From Saccharothrix deserti (GTDB taxonomy: Bacteria > Actinomycetota > Actinomycetes > Mycobacteriales > Pseudonocardiaceae), in contig NZ_VKAB01000021.1 of the NCBI RefSeq assembly GCF_009769385.1, positions 1-64,000 on the forward strand: DNA of 64,000 nucleotides, given 5' to 3'. Below, piece by piece: positions 47,623 through 54,837 of the stretch. The notes under the pieces are model-generated. The model worked only from the letters and a program-made list of their open reading frames with translations. It was not told the DNA's origin and ran no database searches. How positions within the stretch are numbered: the first letter of the stretch is position 1; every line of letters starts with the position of its first letter. Made by a program: the position numbers and the translations under genes.

Positions 47623-48638
47623 CGGGTCCCCTCCTCGATCGTGTCCACCGCGGACATGTTGTGCTCGGACTCCTCGGCCTCGGTGAGCCGCGCGAACAGG
47701 TCCTCCAGGCCGGTGCGGTGCCGGCGCGCCTCGTGCACCGCGACCCCCGCGTGCACCAACGTCTCCAGCACCACGGGCGCCGTCGTGCCGATCAGCTCGA
47801 CCCGGACGCCCTCCTCGATCGGACGTGCCGAGATCCGCCCGGCGCGCAACGCGTTCAACGCGTCGTCCACGTCCGGCGTGACGATCAGCAGCGAACTGCT
47901 GTCCGCGTGCAGCAACTCGGCCAGTTCCCCTTGCGCGACAACGGTTCCCCGGTGCAGCACGGCCACGTGCGTGCACGTCGCCTCGATCTCGCTGAGCAGG
48001 TGCGACGACACGACGACCGTGCTGCCCGACGCGTGCAGGTCCGCGATCACCTTGCGCACCTCGCGGGTGCCCGCCGGGTCCAGGCCGTTGGTCGGCTCGT
48101 CCAGCACGATCAGCTTCCGCCGCACCAGCAGCGCCGAGGCCAGCCCCAGCCGCTGCTTCATGCCCAGCGAGTACCCGCGGTAGCGGCGGTGCGCGGCGGC
48201 GCCGAGGCCGACCCGCTCCAGCGCGTCCTCCACGGCCTGCCTGATGTCACCGGTGGCCAGCAGCGGTTCGAACGCCGCCGCCCGCCGCAGGTTCTCCCGG
48301 CCGGACAGGAACGGGTGGAACCCCGGACCCTCGACCAGCGCGCCCACGTGCGGCAACGCCTCCGCGACGCCGTCGGGCAGCGCCTTGCCCAGCAGCTCGA
48401 CCTCCCCCTCGGTCGGCCGCACGAGCCCGAGCAGCATGCGGATCGTGGTGGTCTTGCCCGACCCGTTCGGGCCGAGCATCCCGAGCACCGCACCGTGCGG
48501 CACGTCGAGGTCCACCCGGTCCACCGCGACCGTGCGCCCGTACACCTTGCGCAGTCCCCGCGTCCGGGCCGCGAAGACCGGGGTGGAGCCGGCCGCCGAA
48601 GCGGCCGACTCCACCCGTGCGCTGGTCGAGGTGGTCAC
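47619..48638 (-). CDS. ABC transporter ATP-binding protein
   Basis: 339 residues from GTG 48638, overlapping the LolA-like stop (GTGA). Walker A GPNGSGKTTT, signature YSLGMKQRLGLASAL, Walker B LIVLDEPTNGLDP, switch His VVSSHLLSE. The signature YSLGMKQRLGLA is the variant typical of exporters for bacteriocins or antibiotics such as BcrA and LanF types. The first 25 residues are Ser/Ala-rich and probably disordered. Member of a coupled three-gene operon. Confidence 0.9.
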   Translation of the reverse strand: MTTSTSARVESAASAAGSTPVFAARTRGLRKVYGRTVAVDRVDLDVPHGAVLGMLGPNGSGKTTTIRMLLGLVRPTEGEVELLGKALPDGVAEALPHVGALVEGPGFHPFLSGRENLRRAAAFEPLLATGDIRQAVEDALERVGLGAAAHRRYRGYSLGMKQRLGLASALLVRRKLIVLDEPTNGLDPAGTREVRKVIADLHASGSTVVVSSHLLSEIEATCTHVAVLHRGTVVAQGELAELLHADSSSLLIVTPDVDDALNALRAGRISARPIEEGVRVELIGTTAPVVLETLVHAGVAVHEARRHRTGLEDLFARLTEAEESEHNMSAVDTIEEGTR

Positions 48639-49771
48639 TTGACCTGGCCGATCGCGTCGACCAGCACCTGCTCCGGCACCGCGCCCACGGCCACCCGGCC
48701 GTCGTCGGCGATCAGCACGCCGCCGACCCGCGTGGTGATGAGCGTGCCCGAGCCCCAGGTGCCGCTGAGCGGCTTGCCCAGCTGCTTGAGCAGGCCCTGG
48801 ACGTCCACGTCCTGACCTTCGCGCTCCTCCCACCGGCGGTTCTCACCCTGCTGCTCCTGCTGCTGGGCGAGGCCCGTCAACGCGTCCTGCGACACGCGCG
48901 CGGCCAGCACGGTGTCCCAGCCCTCGCCGATGACCTGCGTGTTCGCCTCGGTGATCGCCTTCTCGGCGGCGGCCTTCTCCTCCGCCGACGGCTCCTCGAC
49001 CTCGGGCTCGGTCACCTTCGCCCCGGCGGGCGGGGTGAACGCGAACAGCGACGCGTCCTGCGGGCCGACGTTCAGGTCGGAGAACCCGACCTGCACGGCG
49101 GGCGCGTCCGTGCCGTTGGTCAGCACGGCCACCCGCAGCGGTACCCGCAGCTCCGAGTCGACCGCGACGCGCACCTCGCGCAGCACCGTCTTCTCGGTCG
49201 GCTTCGGGGTCAGCACCAGCTCGTACACCGGCCGGTTCGCGACCCGCGCGGTGCCGTCGACGGTGACGTCGCTGTACTCCTGGACCGCCGCCACCACCTG
49301 GCGCGACAGCGTCACCGGGTCCGTCGGCGCGGCCTGCTGCTCACCGGGCTTCAGCTCCGGCTTCCGCTCCTCGAACGAGCCGTGCGGCAGCTTGGTCACG
49401 GTCTGCTCGGCCGAGTCCCACAGCCACGCGGTCTCGCCGTCGTCGACGAACGTGCGCTCCGAGTCGCCGTTGGGCAGCTGCACCCGCAGCTTGCCCGTGC
49501 CGTCGGTCCACATCCGCACCGTGCTGGCGCCGTCGGACAGCTGCGGAACGCCCGCGACGGACGGGATGCCCAGGTCGTTGTTCACCGCGACCGTGCCGCC
49601 GAACGCGGCCGGCTTGGCGCCCAGCACCGACTCGACGAGCGCCTCGGCGCTGACGTCCGGCAGCACCGGTGCGGGCCCCGCGCCGGCGGGCATCGCGAGC
49701 ACCCCCAGCCCGGTGGCCCCGGCGACCACACCGACCGCCGCCGCCACAACGGTCACCCTTCTCCGGTTCAT
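48635..49771 (-). CDS. LolA-like outer lipoprotein carrier family protein
   Basis: 378 residues from ATG 49771 with AGGAGG ideally placed. A signal peptide (MNRRRVTVVAAAVGVVAGATG...) precedes a LolA/LppX-type beta barrel (residues about 45-270: VRMWTDGTGKLRVQLPNGDSERTFVDDGETAWLWDSAEQTVTKL in pieces, later PVYELVLTPK). The C-terminal third is a helical, Glu-rich part and an end domain (GTLITTRVGGVLIADDGRVAVG). Actinomycetes lack an outer membrane of the proteobacterial kind, so it more likely carries a hydrophobic ligand at the cell surface. First gene of the operon with the ABC exporter. Confidence 0.82.
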   Translation of the reverse strand: MNRRRVTVVAAAVGVVAGATGLGVLAMPAGAGPAPVLPDVSAEALVESVLGAKPAAFGGTVAVNNDLGIPSVAGVPQLSDGASTVRMWTDGTGKLRVQLPNGDSERTFVDDGETAWLWDSAEQTVTKLPHGSFEERKPELKPGEQQAAPTDPVTLSRQVVAAVQEYSDVTVDGTARVANRPVYELVLTPKPTEKTVLREVRVAVDSELRVPLRVAVLTNGTDAPAVQVGFSDLNVGPQDASLFAFTPPAGAKVTEPEVEEPSAEEKAAAEKAITEANTQVIGEGWDTVLAARVSQDALTGLAQQQEQQGENRRWEEREGQDVDVQGLLKQLGKPLSGTWGSGTLITTRVGGVLIADDGRVAVGAVPEQVLVDAIGQVK

Positions 49772-49833
49772 GACCCCTCCTCCTACCGGGCAGCCCCTTG
49801 CGACCCGACAACCCAGACACTCCTCCGGCGGCC

Positions 49834-49869
49834 CTGAGATGGCGCTGAGAGCCTGAGAGCGCACTGAGA
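49834..49869. promoter_or_regulatory. Four ctgaga direct repeats: likely OmpR-type operator
   Basis: ctgaga at 49834, 49845, 49853 and 49864. The first two and the last two are each exactly 11 bp apart, the spacing with which OmpR-family regulators bind as tandem dimers. The array lies in the gap between the LolA-like operon and the response regulator gene, 42 bp before the latter, so it could control both. Confidence 0.65.
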
Positions 49870-49910
49870 CTCCCGCGCCGATTGTCCCTCCGACCGGGCA
49901 TGCTGTGGGC

Positions 49911-50633
49911 GTGAGACCACGGGTGTTGGTTGTGGACGACGAAATCGGCGTACGACGCGCGCTGGAACGCGGCCTGACCGCGGAGGGCATGGAAGTGGTC
50001 ACCGCCGCCGACGGCCCCAACGCGCTGCGGGTGGCGTTGACCGGCGCGTTCGACGTGGTGCTGCTGGACATCATGCTGCCCGGCCTGTCCGGCTACCGGG
50101 TGTTGCAGCGGATGCGGGCGGAGGGCGTGCGCACGCCCGTGCTGATGGTGTCGGCCAAGGACGGCGAGGTCGACCAGGCCGACGGCCTCGACCTCGGCGC
50201 CGACGGCTACCTGGTGAAACCGTTCTCGTTCGTGGTGCTGGTGGCGCAGGTGCGCGCGTTGTTGCGGCGCAACTCGGCGGACCTGGCGCGCCGCAGGCTC
50301 AAGCTGGGCGACCTGGTGGTGGACCGGGCGATGCGCGAGGTGAGCTGGGCCGGTGAGCAGGTCGCGCTGTCGCCGCGCGAGTACGCGGTGCTCGACGTGC
50401 TGGCCAGCCGGGCGGGATCCGTGGTGACCAAGGACGAGCTGCTGCGCACGGTGTGGGGCGACGAGCAGGCGGCGACCCGCAACGCGGTCGAGGTGTACGT
50501 CGGCTACCTGCGGCGCAAGCTCGACGCGATGGGCGCGGGCGAGGTCGTGCGGACCGTGCGCGGCCACGGCTACCTGGCGTCCACGCCCGACCTCGACGCG
50601 GCGCTGGGTTCGGCGGGGACCAGGCGCAGGTGA
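49911..50633 (+). CDS. OmpR-family response regulator
   Basis: 240 residues from GTG 49911; a GTG two codons earlier is possible. Receiver domain with phospho-acceptor D53 (VVLLDIMLPG) and the conserved Lys in YLVKPF, then a winged-helix output domain (residues about 140-232: LSPREYAVLDVLASRAGSVVTKDELL, VYVGYLRRKLD). It forms a two-component system with the kinase encoded next, overlapping by 4 bp. The operator boxes upstream suggest autoregulation and control of the divergent LolA/ABC operon. Confidence 0.93.
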   Translation: MRPRVLVVDDEIGVRRALERGLTAEGMEVVTAADGPNALRVALTGAFDVVLLDIMLPGLSGYRVLQRMRAEGVRTPVLMVSAKDGEVDQADGLDLGADGYLVKPFSFVVLVAQVRALLRRNSADLARRRLKLGDLVVDRAMREVSWAGEQVALSPREYAVLDVLASRAGSVVTKDELLRTVWGDEQAATRNAVEVYVGYLRRKLDAMGAGEVVRTVRGHGYLASTPDLDAALGSAGTRRR

Positions 50634-51898
50634 ACCCGCGCCGGTGGTGGCTGCGGCGGACGCTGCGGTTCCGGATCACCGTCGTGGCGACCGGCGTGGC
50701 CCTGCTGTGCCTGCTGGCGTTGACCCTGCTCGCCCCCCGTCTGATCGGGTTCGTGCAGGTCAGCGCGGTGGACTCGGAGCTGGCCAGATCGGGGAACATG
50801 CGCGTGCTGGACACCGCCGGCAACCCGTTGGACGGCGGTCCTCGGCCGGACCTGACGACGGCGGACATCCGGCGGCTCAAGGCCGGTGAACCCGTGCTGC
50901 GGATCGACGGGTCGAGCGCGCACCGGTGGATCGGGCGGGTGGAGTTCACGGCCGACGGCACGCCGCAGCTGCACGTCGCCGGTGACACGCTCGTCGGCTA
51001 CCAGGAGGCCAACAGCCTCGGCACGCGGTGGCTCGCGGTGGCCGCGGTGCTGGTCGCGGGCCTGGTGGGCATCGCGACGTGGCTGGCCGTGCGGTCGTCG
51101 TTGCGGCCGGTGGAGCGGATGCGGGTGGCCGCGGCGGAGCTGCCGCGCGGTCAGCGCCTGCCCGTGCCGGCCGCGCGGGACGAGCTGCAAGCGCTTGCGG
51201 AGGCGTTGAACGCCCTGCTCGCCCGGCGCGACGAGGCCACCGAACGGCTGCGCCGGTTCACCGGTGACGCCGCGCACGAGCTGCGGTCACCGGTGACGTC
51301 CGTGCGGGCGCAGGCCGAGGTGGCGGTGGCGCACCCCGATCCGGACTTCTCCACAGAGGTGCTGGAATCGGTGGTGGAGGAGTCGGTGCGGATGTCCGCG
51401 CTGGTCGACGCGTTGCTGATCCTGGCGCGTGCGGACACCGGCGAACTGCCCCGCGCCGAGCCCGTCGACCTGGTGTTGCAGGCGCAGGCCGCGGTGGACC
51501 GGTTGGGGGAGACGGACCTGCTGGTGCAGATCGCCGCGCCGATCAGCGCGTGCCTGATCTCGGCCGCCGGGACCGAGGTCGAGCTGGTGCTGGACAACCT
51601 GCTGCGCAACGCGGCCCGTTACGCCCGCACGTTCATCCGGATCTCGGTGCTGCCGGCCGCGCGTGAAGTGCGGCTGCTGGTGGACGACGACGGCCACGGC
51701 ATCCCCGAGGAGCACCGGGACAAGGTGTTCGACCGGTTCTACCGGGTCGAATCGGACCGCGGACGTGCCACCGGCGGGTTCGGCCTGGGGTTGGCGCTGG
51801 TCGCGCACCTGGTGCGGCGGCGTCGCGGCACGATCCGGGCCGGCGAGTCGCCCGAGGGCGGTGCCCGGCTGGAAGTGCGCTGGCCGCTCTACCGGTGA
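50630..51898 (+). CDS. Sensor histidine kinase
   Basis: 422 residues, GTG start overlapping the regulator stop (GTGA). Two membrane helices (about 16-40 and 128-150) flank an extracellular sensor of about 85 residues. A HAMP linker and the H-box follow (AAHELRSPV, phospho-His 216). The ATP-binding domain has N-box LDNLLRNAARYA, G1 DDDGHGIPEEH and G2 GGFGLGLALV. It senses an unknown envelope signal and phosphorylates the response regulator. Confidence 0.93.
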   Translation: MNPRRWWLRRTLRFRITVVATGVALLCLLALTLLAPRLIGFVQVSAVDSELARSGNMRVLDTAGNPLDGGPRPDLTTADIRRLKAGEPVLRIDGSSAHRWIGRVEFTADGTPQLHVAGDTLVGYQEANSLGTRWLAVAAVLVAGLVGIATWLAVRSSLRPVERMRVAAAELPRGQRLPVPAARDELQALAEALNALLARRDEATERLRRFTGDAAHELRSPVTSVRAQAEVAVAHPDPDFSTEVLESVVEESVRMSALVDALLILARADTGELPRAEPVDLVLQAQAAVDRLGETDLLVQIAAPISACLISAAGTEVELVLDNLLRNAARYARTFIRISVLPAAREVRLLVDDDGHGIPEEHRDKVFDRFYRVESDRGRATGGFGLGLALVAHLVRRRRGTIRAGESPEGGARLEVRWPLYR

Positions 51899-52761
51899 GG
51901 GCCGCGTCCCGGCGGTGGCAGGCTGTGCTGGTGACAGGATGGGCGACCGTGCCCGAGCTCAGAACCACCACGCTGGTCGACGCCCCGCTGCGGACGGTCG
52001 CCGCCGCGTTGCTGGACGCCCGACTGCTGACCCGCGCGGTCCGGGGCCTGGGCGTGCGGATCTCGGGTGGGCCGGTGCTGTACGCCGGGGCGAGGCTGGC
52101 CGGGTCGGTGGGGCCGGTCAACGGGACGCTGGTCGTGACGCGGGCCGACACCACGGGCGTGTCGGCCGAGCTGGTCGGTGGGCCGTTGCCCCGGTTGACG
52201 CTGGTCACGGACCTGCTGCACACCGGCGGCGGCACGATGGTGGTCGACTCGGTGGAGTGGTCCAGCCCCGGCGGGCCGTTCGGACGCCTGGCCGACGTCC
52301 TCGTCGGGCGCGGGTTGGCGTTGAAGGTCCTGGAAGCGCGCGCTTCAGCGGTGTCGCAGCGCAGCGTCGAGCTGCTGAGCGCGCGCGTAGTAGTAGGTGC
52401 CGCGATCATCCGCGACGGCCTCCTGCTCGCCCAACAACGCTCGTACCCCGCCGAAGCCGCGGGCAAGTGGGAGCTGCCCGGCGGACGCGTGGAACCCGAC
52501 GAGACCGATCACGCCGCCGTGATCCGCGAGTGCTCCGAAGAGCTGGGCGTGACCGTCGCCCCGGCCGACCAGATCGGCCCCGACGTCCCCCTGCGCACCG
52601 ACCTGCTGCTCCGGGTGTACGCCGCCCACCTCACGACCGGCGAACCCGAACCCGTGGAACACCGCGCCCTCCGCTGGCTCACCGCAGCCGACCTCGACAC
52701 CGTCGACTGGCTCCCCGCCGACCGCGTCCTACTCCCCGCCCTGCACCCCCTCCTCCCCTGA
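51895..52761 (+). CDS. SRPBCC-like domain fused to Nudix hydrolase
   Basis: 288 residues from GTG 51895 (overlapping the kinase stop as GTGA); GTG codons at 51931 and 51949 are alternatives. Residues about 20-150 resemble an SRPBCC/START-type ligand pocket (TTTLVDAPLRTVAAALLDARLLTRAVRG). Residues 165-288 are a Nudix domain whose box is complete (GRVEPDETDHAAVIRECSEELGV), MutT-like. Nudix enzymes remove oxidised or noncanonical nucleoside diphosphate compounds; the N-terminal pocket could bind a lipid or metabolite. Its co-transcription with a two-component system is unusual. Confidence 0.85.
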   Translation: MRAASRRWQAVLVTGWATVPELRTTTLVDAPLRTVAAALLDARLLTRAVRGLGVRISGGPVLYAGARLAGSVGPVNGTLVVTRADTTGVSAELVGGPLPRLTLVTDLLHTGGGTMVVDSVEWSSPGGPFGRLADVLVGRGLALKVLEARASAVSQRSVELLSARVVVGAAIIRDGLLLAQQRSYPAEAAGKWELPGGRVEPDETDHAAVIRECSEELGVTVAPADQIGPDVPLRTDLLLRVYAAHLTTGEPEPVEHRALRWLTAADLDTVDWLPADRVLLPALHPLLP

Positions 52762-52939
52762 CCCGAGAGTCGAACACTCAGACCCCGAGAGTCGAACCTC
52801 CAGGCAGGGCGAGTCGAACGCTCAGACCCCGAGAGTCGAACACTCAGGTGGGGTGAGTTCTACGTTCGTGTCGACGCGAATGCAGAACTCGGGGTACCTG
52901 AACGTTCGACTCTCGGGACCTGGAGGTTCGACTCTCGGG
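52762..52939. repeat. Second cluster of palindromic repeats at a convergent junction
   Basis: Eight units of the family seen at 13541-13746 fill the gap between the Nudix gene and trpS. Units at 52784-52804 and 52919-52939 are exact 21-bp inverted copies with a private cctcca/tggagg core. Those at 52828-52848 and 52897-52917 match at 19 of 21 positions, and 52855-52868 with 52877-52890 at 12 of 14. The order gives nested hairpins readable from both strands, as expected of a bidirectional terminator. First unit begins right after the Nudix stop, last unit ends 2 bp before the trpS stop. Confidence 0.85.
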
Positions 52940-52941
52940 GG

Positions 52942-53907
52942 TCAGGCCAGGCCGGACATGCGGAGGGCGGCGTCCAGGCGGTGGCGGCAGCGTTCGCGGG
53001 AGCGGTCGGCGCCGTGCGCGCGGGCGCGGTCGAGTTCGGCCGGGTCGTCCAGGAGGCGCTGTGTCCCTTCGCGCACGGGCCGCAGTTCCTCGACCACCGC
53101 CTCGGCGGTGACCTCCTTCAACTGCGAGTAGTCCTTGATCGTGCCCGCCAACTCCTCCGGGTCCTTGCGCGTGCACGCGGCCAGGATCTCCAGCAGGTTA
53201 GCCACGCCCGGCTGCTCGTCCGGCGCGTAGCGCACCTCGCCCCGGTCGTCCGTCACCGCACGCTGGATCTTGCGGCGCACCAGGTCCGGCGGGTCGAGGA
53301 CGAACACCGTGCCGGCGGCGTCCTTCGCGCTCTTCGCCATCTTCCGCGACGGATCGGCCAGGTCACGGACCCGCGCCGCGGTCGGCGGCACGACGGAGCG
53401 CGGCATCACGAACACCTCGCCGTACGTGCCGTTGAACCGCCGCGCCAGCACCCGGGCCAGCTCGACGTGCTGCCGCTGGTCGTCACCGACCGGCACCTCG
53501 TGCGCGCCCTGCAGCAGGATGTCGGCCGCCATCAGCACCGGGTAGGTGAGCAGGCTCAACCGGACCGACGACCGCCCCGCCGACTTCTCCTTGAACTGGA
53601 TCATCCGGGCGGCCTCGCCGTACGTGCAGGTGCACTCCAACACCCACGTCAGCGCCCCCAGTTCGCGCACCAGGTCGGACTGCACCGCCACCGACCTCGG
53701 ATCGACGCCGGCGGCGATGAGCACCGCCAACTGCTCCCGGGTCAGTGATCGCAGCCTCGACGGGTTGTGCGACGTCGTCATCGCGTGCAGGTCGCTGATG
53801 AAGTAGACGTCCTCTTCGGTGCCCTCGGCGGCCCACCGCCTGACGGCGCCGAGGTAGTTGCCCAGCTGGACGTGCCCGGACGGGGTGATCGCGGACAGCC
53901 TGATCAT
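52942..53907 (-). CDS. trpS: Tryptophanyl-tRNA synthetase, attenuation-controlled
   Basis: 321 residues. Class I synthetase motifs: PSGHVQLGN (HIGH) and KMAKS (KMSKS). It charges tRNA-Trp with tryptophan. The short length, compact N-terminus and the Trp-Trp leader peptide upstream resemble the auxiliary TrpRS1 of Streptomyces coelicolor, which confers indolmycin resistance and is controlled by ribosome-mediated attenuation. Whether this is the auxiliary or the only enzyme cannot be told from the window. Converges on the Nudix gene across a repeat cluster. Confidence 0.92.
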   Translation of the reverse strand: MIRLSAITPSGHVQLGNYLGAVRRWAAEGTEEDVYFISDLHAMTTSHNPSRLRSLTREQLAVLIAAGVDPRSVAVQSDLVRELGALTWVLECTCTYGEAARMIQFKEKSAGRSSVRLSLLTYPVLMAADILLQGAHEVPVGDDQRQHVELARVLARRFNGTYGEVFVMPRSVVPPTAARVRDLADPSRKMAKSAKDAAGTVFVLDPPDLVRRKIQRAVTDDRGEVRYAPDEQPGVANLLEILAACTRKDPEELAGTIKDYSQLKEVTAEAVVEELRPVREGTQRLLDDPAELDRARAHGADRSRERCRHRLDAALRMSGLA

Positions 53908-53955
53908 GGTGATCCTCTCGGGTGTGCCCGCTCGACGTGGCCCCCGAAAGCACGA

Positions 53956-53977
53956 AGGCCGCCCCAGCGGGCGGCCT
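53956..53977 (-). terminator. Attenuator hairpin of the trpS leader
   Basis: aggccgccc (53956-53964) and gggcggcct (53969-53977) pair over 9 bp with a 4-nt loop, extended by flanking cgaa/ttcg pairs. On the minus strand it is followed by ttcgtgcttt, a weak U-run, and lies between the leader peptide stop and the trpS start. Expected to terminate trpS transcription unless the ribosome stalls at the Trp codons. Confidence 0.78.
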
Positions 53978-54000
53978 GCGTTCGTCTGGACGCGCAGTTC

Positions 54001-54048
54001 TCAGGGCCGCCGGAAGGCGGACCACCAGAACGTGTAAAGACTGCGCAT
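54001..54048 (-). CDS. trpS leader peptide with tandem Trp codons
   Basis: 15 residues, MRSLYTFWWSAFRRP, ending 94 nt before the trpS start and 24 nt before the attenuator stem. Two adjacent UGG codons would stall the ribosome when charged tRNA-Trp is scarce, favouring read-through into trpS. Arrangement matches the known Streptomyces trpS leader; peptide itself has no other role. Confidence 0.82.
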   Translation of the reverse strand: MRSLYTFWWSAFRRP

Positions 54049-54099
54049 AGCCGGGATCTTAGCGTGTTACGGCGGTGTGTCGCGGTCTACATTTCTTCT

Positions 54100-54399
54100 A
54101 TGTACGTCGTGCTGCTGGAGTACACCGCACCGCTGGACGAGGTCGACTACGCCCTCCCGGACCACGTGGAGTGGCTGAAGAAGCAGTACGAGGCCGGGTA
54201 CTTCCTGGCCTCGGGCCGTCAGGTGCCCCGCGTGGGCAGCGTGATCATCGCGCGGCCGATGCTGCGCGGGAAGCTGGACGCGCTGCTCGCCACGGACCCG
54301 TTCGCGGTCCGCAAACTGGCGAAGTACCAGGTGGTGGAGTTCCAGGCCACCCGGACGGCGCCGGAACTCGCCAGGGTCAACGAGGCGGTGCTGGGCTAG
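54100..54399 (+). CDS. YciI family protein
   Basis: 99 residues from ATG 54100. YciI-like ferredoxin-fold with the conserved His and Asp (DHVEWLKKQYEAGYFLASGRQVPRVG). Members are small dimers, some of which act as dehalogenases or metal-binding enzymes; function here is unknown. Divergent from the trpS leader with a 51-bp gap and convergent with the Lys/Cys-rich gene. Confidence 0.9.
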   Translation: MYVVLLEYTAPLDEVDYALPDHVEWLKKQYEAGYFLASGRQVPRVGSVIIARPMLRGKLDALLATDPFAVRKLAKYQVVEFQATRTAPELARVNEAVLG

Positions 54400-54447
54400 T
54401 CGCGGCAACGGCCCGCGTGCCACCCGGCGCAGGTCGGGCGGTGGGTC

Positions 54448-54690
54448 TCACGCGGCCGTCTTGCGGTCGTCCTTGAGGTCCTTGCGGTCCTTCTTCTGGT
54501 CCTTCTTCTGGGGCTTGGCGTCCTTGCGCTCCTGCTTGGCGGCCTTCTTCTCCGCCTTCTTCTCCGCCTTCTTCAGGGCCTTCTTCCTGGCCTTGAGCAG
54601 CACCACGACCGGGCAGCTCTTGCAGCGCGGCGTCGACCGGCAGCACTTCTTCTTCACCTTGACCTTGCCCACGCGGCGTGCTCCACTCAT
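54448..54690 (-). CDS. Lys-rich small protein with Cys cluster
   Basis: 80 residues from ATG 54690; a GTG four codons earlier (54702) is possible. The N-terminal 30 residues hold a Cys cluster (KKKCCRSTPRCKSCPVV) that could bind a metal. The rest is a Lys/Ala/Asp low-complexity helix (repeats of KKAEKKAEKKAAK and KDQKKDRKDLKDD). Small proteins with this Cys pattern are conserved in actinobacteria, but no function is known to me. An iron-box-like palindrome lies 16-34 bp before the ATG. Confidence 0.7.
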   Translation of the reverse strand: MSGARRVGKVKVKKKCCRSTPRCKSCPVVVLLKARKKALKKAEKKAEKKAAKQERKDAKPQKKDQKKDRKDLKDDRKTAA

Positions 54691-54705
54691 CCAGGTGCCC
54701 ACAGA

Positions 54706-54724
54706 CTAGGTGAGGCTGACCTCA
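54706..54724. promoter_or_regulatory. Iron-box-like palindrome (IdeR/DtxR type)
   Basis: ctaggtgaggctgacctca matches the classical 19-bp DtxR/IdeR box TTAGGTTAGGCTAACCTAA at 15 of 19 positions. Its core aggtgagg-ctga-cctcacct (54708-54727) is a perfect inverted repeat. It lies in the divergent region between the Lys/Cys-rich small gene (16 bp from its ATG) and typA (114 bp from its GTG). Confidence 0.55.
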
Positions 54725-54837
54725 CCTGCCGTAGGTGTGTGGTAAGGGCGATCCGCCCGGTAAGCTGTCGTAAGGCTGCGCGCGATCTAACGTCCGGCGC
54801 CTGGCTTCCCTCGCACAGACAGCTCTAGGAGTTCCGC

